This document shows, one piece after another, positions 18,928 to 27,200 of a DNA stretch of 64,000 bases (its first letter is position 1; every line of letters begins with the position of its first letter). The notes below the pieces were generated by a model. The model was given only the letters and a program-made list of their open reading frames with translations. It was not told where the DNA came from and did no database searches. Source of the stretch: CAWKEY01 sp963848675 (lineage in GTDB: Bacteria > Pseudomonadota > Gammaproteobacteria > Methylococcales > Methylomonadaceae); contig CAWKEY010000015.1 in assembly GCA_963848675.1 (NCBI GenBank), forward strand, positions 1 through 64,000, given 5' to 3'. The translations under genes were made by a program, and so were the position numbers.

Positions 18928-18933
18928 TATAAT
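18928..18933 (+). promoter_or_regulatory. candidate -10 box upstream of hrpA
   Basis: TATAAT lies 26 bases before the hrpA ATG. No good TTGACA-like -35 box stands at 16-18 bases upstream. A small GCGGC-TTTA-GCCGC hairpin lies further up near 18873. Confidence 0.25.
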
Positions 18934-18959
18934 GCGTTTATTTGTTCTGGCTGTTCTGG

Positions 18960-21900
18960 ATGTCCACCCTCGATCTAATCAAACAACTTACTGCGCAATT
19001 ACCTGATTGTCTCAATCAGGACCGGCACAGCTTCAAACGGCAACTGGACAGGTTGCGCAGCGACACTCAAAAAGGCAAAAATCCGCTTGAGCAGCTCAAC
19101 ACGCTGAAAATCCGTATGGAAAGATCATGGGCGTTGCGGAGCAGACGTCTGGCCAGTATCCCCGCCATTCAATTTCCCGATTTGCCGGTCACAGGCAAAA
19201 AAGATGACATCGCTGCCCTGATAAAAGCCCATCAAGTGGTGATCGTCTGCGGTGAAACCGGTTCAGGAAAGACCACGCAATTACCCAAGATTTGCTTGTC
19301 CATAGGCCGCGGCGCAGCGGGTTTTATTGGGCACACCCAGCCAAGGCGGATTGCCGCGCGCACGGTGGCCGACCGCATCGCAGAAGAACTCGGTGAGTCG
19401 ATCGGCAAGTCGGTCGGTTACAAAATCCGTTTTAATGATAAAACCCACGCCGAGTCACTGGTAAAGTTAATGACCGACGGCATTTTACTGGCCGAGTCGC
19501 AAAACGATCCGTATCTGACGCAATACGACACCATCATTATTGATGAGGCGCATGAGCGCAGTTTAAATATCGATTTTTTGTTGGGCTACCTGAAGTGGCT
19601 GCTGCCCAAACGCCCCGATTTAAAACTGATTATTACCTCGGCGACCATTGATCCGCAGCGTTTTTCCACGCATTTCAATGACGCGCCGATTATCGAGGTT
19701 TCAGGTCGCACCTATCCGGTGGAAATGCGTTACCGGCCCGTCCAGCAGAAGGAGGAGGAAGCAGATGACCAATCCGCTGGGAGCGGATTGGCACGCGTAG
19801 CGCCCGAAGGGGCACGGGCATGGACAGCCCGTGATGAAACCAGTGACGATCTGCAAAACGCCATACTCGATGCCGTTGATGAGTTGTACCGGGATTTACG
19901 CGGCGATATTCTGATTTTCCTGAGTGGCGAGCGCGAAATCAGGGAAACCACCGATTCCTTAAAAAAACATCACCCGACCCAGTATGAAATCCTGCCGCTG
20001 TATTCAAAACTCAGCGTCAGCGAGCAGGAGCGGGTGTTCAAGCCCAAGGGCGGCAAGATACGCATAATTCTGGCTACCAATGTCGCAGAAACATCGTTAA
20101 CCGTGCCCGGCATCCGTAGCGTCATTGACACCGGCCACGCCCGCATCAGCCGCTACAGTCATCGCAGTAAAATTCAGCGTTTGCCGATTGAAAAGATTTC
20201 CCAGGCCAGCGCCAATCAAAGGGCAGGGCGCTGCGGACGTGTCGCCGAAGGCATCTGCATACGGCTGTATTCGCATGACGATTATCGGGCCCGGCCGGAA
20301 TTTACCGAGCCGGAAATCATGCGCACCAATCTGTCGTCGGTTATTTTGCAGATGACGACCTTGAATCTCGGCGATATTGAAGACTTCCCGTTTGTCGAGG
20401 CGCCTGAAGACAAAATGATCCGGGACGGCAAGAGTTCCTTGCATGAAGTCAATGCCTTGGACAAGCAGGGCAAACTGACCGAAATCGGCAGACAGCTGGC
20501 CAAATTTCCGACCGATCCGAAACTCGGAAGAATGCTGCTGGCGGCCGAAAAACAGCATTGTTTAACGGAAGTGGCGATTATTGTGTCCGCTTTAAGCGTA
20601 CAGGATCCGCGCGAAAAGCCTGCCGACAAAATGCCGCAGGCCGATGCCAAACATGCCGCTTTCAGAAAAGAAGATTCGGATTTTTTAACCCTGCTGAATA
20701 TCTGGAATAGCTTCGAAGAGCAGAAAAAGCATCTGTCCAACAGCAAACTGCGCAAATATTGCAGCGATAACTTTCTGTCGTATCTGCGCATGCGCGAATG
20801 GTTCGACATACACGCGCAGATCATGCAGGTGGTTAAGGGCGAATTAAAAATGAAGCCGAACATGGTCGAAGCCAGTTATGAAGAAATTCATCGCGCCTTA
20901 TTGCCGGGTTTGTTATCCAATATCGGCTTCCGGCATGAGCAATACGAATATCTGGGCGCGCGCGGGCTGAAGTTTTTTATTTTCCCCGGCTCCGGTCAGC
21001 ATAAAGCCAAGCCCAAGTGGATCATGGCCGCCGAACAGGTTGAAACCAGCAAGGTGTATGCACGCAATGTCGCCAAAATTGAACCGGAATGGATAGAGCA
21101 GTGCGCAGAGCATTTAATCAAGCGCAATTATTTTGATCCGCACTGGGAAAAGAATGCCGGGCGGAGTGCCATCTATGAGCGCACCTTGCTGTTCGGACTG
21201 ACGCTGCAAGCCGGACGTAAAGTGCCTTACGAAAACGTTGACCCGAAAGCGGCACGGGAAATCTTTATCCGCTCGGCGCTGGTTGATCAGGACTACCATA
21301 CCCGCGCGCCGTTTTTTGTGGCCAACCAGCAATTGCTCGAAGAAGTCGGTTATATCCAGCACAAGGGCCGCCGGGTGGATCTGATTGAAGATGAAGAATG
21401 GCTTTATCAGTTTTACGATCAAAAACTGCCGCCCGAGGTCGTCAGCGGTATTACTTTGGATAAATGGCGTAAAACCGCCGAAAAGGAAAATCCCAACATC
21501 CTGTTTCTGACCAAGGCCGATTTGACCCGCGCGCAGGATAACCAGATTAATGAATGGGATTTCCCGGACAGCAAGAAAGTAGGCAACCTGAGCATTGCCC
21601 TGCAATATCGATTTGAACCAGGCCATGATGAAGACGGCGTTACCGCGATCATTCCCGTGCATCAACTCAACCAGCTCTCGCCGGCGCCTTTTGACTGGCT
21701 GGTGCCCGGAATGCTCGAAGAAAAACTGGCCGCCCTGATTAAATCGCTGCCCAAGCAAATCAGAAAACACTTCGTGCCGGTGCCGGAAACGGTCAAGCAG
21801 TGTCTTGAAATAGAGCCCGATTTTAAAGGCTCCTTGTACGAATGGTTGAGCAACCGGCTCAGAAAACTGACCGGTGAAGCGGTTCCGTTGAATGCCTGGA

Positions 21901-22922
21901 ACCCCGATGCTTTAAGCGATCATCTGAAAATGAATTTCAGAGTCATCGATGACCAGGACAAACTGCTCGATTACGGCCGCGATTTAAAAAAGCTGCAGAG
22001 CCAATACGCCGTTAAGGCCGGCGACAGTTTCGACCAGCTGGCTGCCGATGAGCTGAATTACACCGGCTGCATTCAGTGGGCATTCGATGATCTGCCGGAA
22101 AGCTATGAGTTCATGCAAAAAGGGCAGGCGTTTATCGGTTTCCCGGCCATTATTGATGAAGGCGATGCCGTCGGCGTACGCATTTTTGATACCGGACAAA
22201 AGGCCTCGCTTCAGCATCAGGCCGGACTCCTGCGTCTGTTTCAGCTGCAACTGCGCAAGGACTGCACCTATCTGTTAAAAAACCTGCCACGTTCGGCCGG
22301 TGTCGAACTCAGCTACAACCAGTTGCCAAAACACCCCATCGTCACGTACAACTTTAAGGCCGCTTATCAGGACGACCTGCTGTATCTGATCCTGTACACG
22401 GTATTTGTCGAAGGTCGCACGATTCGGACCCAGCAGGCTTTCGAACAGAGTATGCAGCAACACAAAGGCGAGCTGCTGAGTCTTGCCAATGAGGCCGGCA
22501 AGCTCGTTGTGGACATCATGGAGCAATACAACCAGATCAAAACCCAGCTCAAACGTTTGAACAGCAACGATGCCTTGGCGCAGGACATCAACGATCAGCT
22601 GAATTTGCTGATTTATGCCGGCTTCATCCGCAACACGCCTTACCCGCAACTGAAAGCCCTGCCGCGTTATTTGAAGGCCGTCGCCTATCGGCTGGAAAAA
22701 CGCGATAACACGCCGCAGAAAGTCCAGGACGTCAACCGCTACAGTACGCGCTACTGGAAAGACGTCGAGAAAAAAGCCAAAAAGGGAATCATTATTCCGG
22801 AACTGGATCCGTACCGCTGGATGCTCGAAGAATTCAGGGTTTCCCTGTTTGCCCAGCAGCTTAAAACCGCTTACCCGGTTTCAGCCAAACGCATGGACAA
22901 GGCCTGGGATGAGCGAGCCTAG
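18960..22922 (+). CDS. hrpA: ATP-dependent RNA helicase HrpA
   Basis: 1320 residues, close to E. coli HrpA (1300). DEAH helicase: Walker A VCGETGSGKTTQLPK, DEAH in IIIDEAHERSLN, SAT motif ITSATIDPQRF, ILATNVAETSLTVPG, and QRAGRCGRVAEG. HrpA acts on mRNA and rescues stalled ribosomes in E. coli. ATG 18960 is preferred over TTG 18942. Near residues 265-295, E. coli-like sequence (RYRPV…DDLQNAILDAVDEL) is interrupted by about 25 extra residues (QSAGSGLARVAPEGARAW…) encoded by a hairpin-rich insert. The last 17 codons are repeated in diverged form at 24110-24160. Confidence 0.93.
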   Translation: MSTLDLIKQLTAQLPDCLNQDRHSFKRQLDRLRSDTQKGKNPLEQLNTLKIRMERSWALRSRRLASIPAIQFPDLPVTGKKDDIAALIKAHQVVIVCGETGSGKTTQLPKICLSIGRGAAGFIGHTQPRRIAARTVADRIAEELGESIGKSVGYKIRFNDKTHAESLVKLMTDGILLAESQNDPYLTQYDTIIIDEAHERSLNIDFLLGYLKWLLPKRPDLKLIITSATIDPQRFSTHFNDAPIIEVSGRTYPVEMRYRPVQQKEEEADDQSAGSGLARVAPEGARAWTARDETSDDLQNAILDAVDELYRDLRGDILIFLSGEREIRETTDSLKKHHPTQYEILPLYSKLSVSEQERVFKPKGGKIRIILATNVAETSLTVPGIRSVIDTGHARISRYSHRSKIQRLPIEKISQASANQRAGRCGRVAEGICIRLYSHDDYRARPEFTEPEIMRTNLSSVILQMTTLNLGDIEDFPFVEAPEDKMIRDGKSSLHEVNALDKQGKLTEIGRQLAKFPTDPKLGRMLLAAEKQHCLTEVAIIVSALSVQDPREKPADKMPQADAKHAAFRKEDSDFLTLLNIWNSFEEQKKHLSNSKLRKYCSDNFLSYLRMREWFDIHAQIMQVVKGELKMKPNMVEASYEEIHRALLPGLLSNIGFRHEQYEYLGARGLKFFIFPGSGQHKAKPKWIMAAEQVETSKVYARNVAKIEPEWIEQCAEHLIKRNYFDPHWEKNAGRSAIYERTLLFGLTLQAGRKVPYENVDPKAAREIFIRSALVDQDYHTRAPFFVANQQLLEEVGYIQHKGRRVDLIEDEEWLYQFYDQKLPPEVVSGITLDKWRKTAEKENPNILFLTKADLTRAQDNQINEWDFPDSKKVGNLSIALQYRFEPGHDEDGVTAIIPVHQLNQLSPAPFDWLVPGMLEEKLAALIKSLPKQIRKHFVPVPETVKQCLEIEPDFKGSLYEWLSNRLRKLTGEAVPLNAWNPDALSDHLKMNFRVIDDQDKLLDYGRDLKKLQSQYAVKAGDSFDQLAADELNYTGCIQWAFDDLPESYEFMQKGQAFIGFPAIIDEGDAVGVRIFDTGQKASLQHQAGLLRLFQLQLRKDCTYLLKNLPRSAGVELSYNQLPKHPIVTYNFKAAYQDDLLYLILYTVFVEGRTIRTQQAFEQSMQQHKGELLSLANEAGKLVVDIMEQYNQIKTQLKRLNSNDALAQDINDQLNLLIYAGFIRNTPYPQLKALPRYLKAVAYRLEKRDNTPQKVQDVNRYSTRYWKDVEKKAKKGIIIPELDPYRWMLEEFRVSLFAQQLKTAYPVSAKRMDKAWDERA
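19769..19833 (+). repeat. hairpin-rich palindromic insert, in frame inside hrpA
   Basis: Two perfect hairpins stand side by side: CCAATCCGCT (19769-19778) pairs with 19782-19791 over a GGG loop, and CACGGGC (19813-19819) pairs with 19827-19833. The frame stays open and encodes a Gly/Ala/Arg-rich segment absent from E. coli HrpA. This looks like a mobile palindromic element tolerated as a surface loop. Confidence 0.65.
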
Positions 22923-22926
22923 CTTA

Positions 22927-23004
22927 ATGGATGGCAAAACCTTTCAAAATAACTGTTGCGGCCTGGACTTGGAAACCGATGAGAGCAGCAATGTTGGCGA
23001 TATG
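22927..23004 (+). pseudogene. truncated 5' copy of the exonuclease-RecQ-UvrD gene
   Basis: Four bases after hrpA, ATG 22927 opens 26 codons (MDGKTFQNNCCGLDLETDES…) that match the start of the large helicase gene at 24230 (MDGIAFQQNCCSLDLETNEN). The copy is cut at 23004 by a palindrome, and the frame soon stops. It shows that the helicase gene once began directly after hrpA. Confidence 0.75.
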
Positions 23005-23039
23005 TGTAGGGCGCAGTAGTGAAAGCGTATTGCGCTACA
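23005..23039. repeat. palindromic repeat cutting the helicase remnant
   Basis: Begins TGTAGGGCGCA and ends TGCGCTACA, near-inverted arms around a GC-rich centre. It sits exactly where the duplicated helicase start breaks off. Confidence 0.6.
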
Positions 23040-23244
23040 ACGAGGTTCACCATGCATCTGACCGCGTTGATTGTAACTGCGACGAGGATATTCAGCACAT
23101 CAATTCACGCTGGAAGAGGGTAAATATTTTTCTTGTTTCTAAACTCTGCTACCATTCGAGACAATCAGGCTTGTTCCGGCAGCCTGATTACCCTTATGCG
23201 TTAGATTTTGTAGAACCACCTCAATGTGAAATCTAGCTAAACAT

Positions 23245-23250
23245 TATAAT
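23245..23250 (+). promoter_or_regulatory. candidate -10 box of the DUF1097 gene
   Basis: A perfect TATAAT 26 bases before ATG 23276. No convincing -35 hexamer at standard spacing; offered as a candidate only. Confidence 0.3.
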
Positions 23251-23275
23251 TGAGGTGATATTTTCGAGATAAATA

Positions 23276-23797
23276 ATGGACAAACTTACAGCACTCTCTT
23301 TAAGCATTGGCATTTTGGCTGGAGTCGCAACGTTTTTGGCGGTAGGGCCCGCCAGCGGTATCTTTTTTATATGGGCAGCAACCATTGCATGGGCAGCTTA
23401 CTTTTTTCTGGGGGCTAACAAGGAAGCCTTGGTAAACACCATCGTATGCGGGATTTTTGGCGTCGTTATGGCTTGGATTACTGCCATTTTGCTGACTGAA
23501 ATTTCACCTGAAGCGGCACCTGGCTTTTCTGTGATGGCGGCTATTACTGTGGCTGTTGCAGTGACGGTAATGTGTCTTGCGGCAAACATTCCGCAACTGG
23601 CGACCATTCCTGCCAGCGTATTGGGCTATTCATCCACTTTCGCCTATTTATTGCAAACCCCTGACAAGTTAACTCAAGATGTTCTGTTGAGCGTTTCTTT
23701 GAGCAATCCATTATTGGTAATATCCATCTCAATTGTGGTGGGCACCTATTTTGGTCAGTTCTCGGCACAACTTGCGGCCAAATGGACTGAAGAATAA
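23276..23797 (+). CDS. DUF1097 family inner-membrane protein
   Basis: 173 residues with five or six predicted membrane helices (ALSLSIGILAGVATFLAV, IFFIWAATIAWAAYFFLGA, IVCGIFGVVMAWITAILL, FSVMAAITVAVAVTVMCLAA, LLVISISIVVGTYFGQF). This matches the DUF1097/YcdZ family, whose function is unknown. It sits between two diverged copies of the hrpA/helicase junction and so looks inserted at that place. Upstream bases 23040-23240 hold no other gene I can support. Confidence 0.75.
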   Translation: MDKLTALSLSIGILAGVATFLAVGPASGIFFIWAATIAWAAYFFLGANKEALVNTIVCGIFGVVMAWITAILLTEISPEAAPGFSVMAAITVAVAVTVMCLAANIPQLATIPASVLGYSSTFAYLLQTPDKLTQDVLLSVSLSNPLLVISISIVVGTYFGQFSAQLAAKWTEE

Positions 23798-23953
23798 AAA
23801 TCTCCTATCAGCGCCAATCAATGAAGGGAATTGCTATTCTTGCGAAAGCTTGTTTTGAGCAGCCGGCTTCGCTCAGGACAAGCGCTGCTTCCTTCGTTGC
23901 ATACCCAGCAATCATGAGGATGGTTTCATCAGTCCGGAAAATGAAAGCCGTTT

Positions 23954-24003
23954 GTAGGAGCGGCGCCCTCGACGCGATTAGCGCAGCGTAGACGCCGCTC
24001 CCA
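23954..24003. repeat. REP-like palindrome
   Basis: GTAGGAGCGGCG at the left end and CGCCGCTCCCAC at the right are near-perfect inverted arms, with GACGCGATTAGCGCAGCGTAG between. It lies in the gene-free stretch after the DUF1097 gene. Confidence 0.65.
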
Positions 24004-24109
24004 CGAGCTTTGTAGTCACTTTCACGGTACAAGGGTTATGCAACTTGAGTACGCGATGACTCGATGCCATGCCGGAAAGCCTTCGTTAGTCAAATAGCCT
24101 GGGACTTTG

Positions 24110-24160
24110 CCTTACCCGGTTTCAGTCAAGCGGCATGAGAAAACCTGGGATGAAAGAGGT
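24110..24160 (+). pseudogene. diverged duplicate of the hrpA 3' end
   Basis: Reads PYPVSVKRHEKTWDERG, matching the last residues of HrpA (AYPVSAKRMDKAWDERA). The remnant is in frame with the large helicase gene downstream, which gives that gene a false N-terminal extension back to 24107. With the helicase remnant at 22927 it shows that the gene junction was duplicated. The rest of 23798-24217 holds only the REP-like palindrome at 23954-24003. Confidence 0.7.
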
Positions 24161-24217
24161 TGTGCTCAGGCAGATGACTTTGAAAACGGGCTTGTATCAT
24201 CCATCAAGACAAAATTA

Positions 24218-27200
24218 ATGACTGACTCAATGGATGGCATTGCTTTTCAACAAAACTGTTGCAGCCTGGACTTGGAAACCAACGAGAACGGGGAAATCTT
24301 TGCCGTAGGTGCAACTTTCAATGGCCAGACCTTTCAGCGCAAAGCCCCGTTCGATATCCGCAAGGTTCTGCGTGAGTTTGATGGTTTTGCCAGTGACGCA
24401 ACTTCTCTTCTGGGCCACAATCTCCTCTGCCATGATCTTCCTGTTTGCCGGGCTATAGCGCCCGATCTGGCTTTTCTGTCCAGGCCGGTCATTGATACGC
24501 TGTTCCTGTCTCCCCTTGCATTTCCAGAAAACCCCTATCACCGCTTGGTTAAAAATTACAAGCTGGTGCGTGATAGCTTAAATGATCCATTGGCCGATGC
24601 GCGTCTGGCGGACTGTCTTTTTCAGGATCAGTGGCTGGCCTTGCAGGAACAGCATGCCGATTGCGGTGTGCTGTCCTTTTATCACTATGCCTGCTCAGAC
24701 AATCCCCAGTTTGCCGGGCTGCAACAGGCCTTAGCGGCGATGGGCGCAGAAGCGATTGGCGCATCAAAGGCTTTCGATATATTCAAGCGCTTGACACAGG
24801 ATAAAGTTTGTTCGACTGCATTTAATAAAGTCATTTTGTCATATTTGCCTGATCCCAGATTGCGCCCCGCCTTGGCTTATTGCCTCGCCTGGTTACGGGT
24901 AGCGGGCGGTAATTCGGTGTTGCCGCCGTGGGTGCGACAACAATTTCAGGATGTGGCGCCGGCACTGGCGCAATTGAGAGATATTCCCTGCAACAAACCC
25001 GGCTGTTTGTATTGTGAGCAAACCCATGATCCGGTTAAACAGCTGGAGCGCTATTTTGGCTTTTCTGCGTTCAGGCCGAAACCTGCGGCGGCTGATGGCG
25101 GCAGTTTACAGCAAGCCATCGTGCAAACGGCTATGTGTGACAGGCCGCTGTTTGCAATATTGCCGACCGGCGGCGGCAAATCACTGTGTTTCCAGTTGCC
25201 AGCCCTGGTGCGCTATCAGCGCCGGGGTGTATTGACGATAGTGGTTTCACCGCTGCAGGCGCTCATGAAAGATCAGGTCGATAATTTGCGTAATAAAACC
25301 GGCGCGCCCAATGCCGCGGCCTTATACGGTATGTTAACCGCCCCGGAGCGCGGTGAGGTGCTGCAGGGGATACAAATGGGCGATATTGCCCTGCTGTATG
25401 TGTCGCCGGAACAGCTGCGCAATCAGAGTTTTCAAAAAGCCATTGAACATAGGGAAATCGGTTGCTGGGTATTTGACGAGGCGCATTGTTTATCCAAATG
25501 GGGTCATGATTTCAGGCCCGATTATCTCTATGTGGCGCGCTTCATCAAGGAATTTTCACAAAAGCAAAAAGCCTTGCTGCCGCCGGTGCAGTGTTTTACG
25601 GCGACCGCCAAGCAGGATGTCAAAGATGAAATTATTGATTATTTTCGCGCCAATCTGGGCCAGGAATTGGCGGTATTCGAAGGCGGCGTAGAAAGAAACA
25701 ATCTGCAATTTGAGGTGCAGACGGTCAATGCGGCGGATAAATACGCGCGTATCAACAGCTTGTTACATGAACGCTTGCCGGATCAAGACGATGCCGGCAG
25801 CGCCATTATTTATTGCGCCAAGCGCAGTCATACCGAGCAAGTCGCCGACTACTTGCAGCAACAGAACTGGCCGGTTGAAGCGTTTCATGCCGGCAAAGAT
25901 GCGGCGGAAAAAAATCATATCCAGGAAAACTTCATTAACGGCACGACCCGCATTATCACGGCAACCAATGCCTTTGGCATGGGCATCGATAAGGACAATG
26001 TGCGCTTGGTCATTCACGCCGATATTCCCGGTTCCATCGAAAACTATCTGCAGGAAGCAGGGCGGGCCGGCCGCGATCAGCAGGATGCCGAATGCGTGCT
26101 GTTATTTGACGAAAACGATATCGATACCCAGTTTAAATTGTCGGCCTCCTCGCAAATCAACCAGCGCGACATTGCCCAGATTTTGCGGGGCTTGCGTAAA
26201 GCCAGAAAAGATAAAAACGGTAATGTGGTCCTGACCACCGGCGAGCTGTTAATGGATGACAGTGTTGAAACCTCTTTTGATAATACCGATACCAGTGCGG
26301 ATACCAAGGTAAAAACCGCGGTTTCATGGCTGGAGCGAGCCGGATTTATTGAGCGTAATGAAAACAGAACTCAGGTTTTCCAGGGCCGTCCGCTGGTTAA
26401 AAATCTGGATGAGGCCAAAGCGAAAGTTGAAAAACTGGGGCTCTCACAAAGGCAACAGAAACGCTGGCTCAGTATTCTGGAAGCACTCTTTAATGCCGAT
26501 AGTAATGAAGGATTCAGTGCCGATGAACTGGCTCAAGCAGGCGCATTTGCCGATGATGAAGCCGAACAAAAAGCCGGTAAAGCTCAGGAAACAGCAAGCC
26601 AACGCGTGATTCGGACTTTGTACGATATGGCTGGAGCCGGGCTCATTCAAAAGAGTCTGCTGTTAACGGCTTATATTCGCTATAAAGTGGCCAATTCATC
26701 AATCGCCATGCTGGAAAAAATATGCAGTCTGGAACGCATCCTGCTGAAAGAGTTGCAGGAACAAGCGCCCGATGCGAGTACTGAGGAATGGCAAACCCTG
26801 TCATTGCGCCATGTCAACCAGCGTGTGCTGGATGCCGGACACGCCAACAGCAATCCTGAAGTTTTGCGTCTGTTGCTGGGCAGTCTGGCTAAAGACGGCC
26901 TGGGCCTGGCCGGCAACAAAGGCAGTATGACGCTCAGGCACAGGGGCCTGGATCACTATGCGGTCAAGCTCAACCGGGGCTGGCCGGCGCTCATCGCCAC
27001 CGCGGAAAAAAGACAGGCGATTGCCAAAATTATTTTGGATGGCATTATTCAGAGAATTCCGGAGAGTACCGGCGGCTCCGCCGATTTGCTGGTCGAATTT
27101 TCCGCTGAAGATTTGCTGAAGGCACTGAAACAGGATCTGGTGGCCGCCGCCGAAGTCAAAGATCCTCTGGCGGCCGTCGAGCGAGCATTAAACTTTCTGC

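Noticed and set aside
22931..23236. 101-codon frame after hrpA
   Set aside because: It crosses the helicase remnant in the wrong frame and a palindrome; no coding features.
24107..24217. 37-residue N-terminal extension of the helicase fusion
   Set aside because: It is encoded by a duplicated hrpA 3' end, so translation more likely starts at 24218 or 24230.
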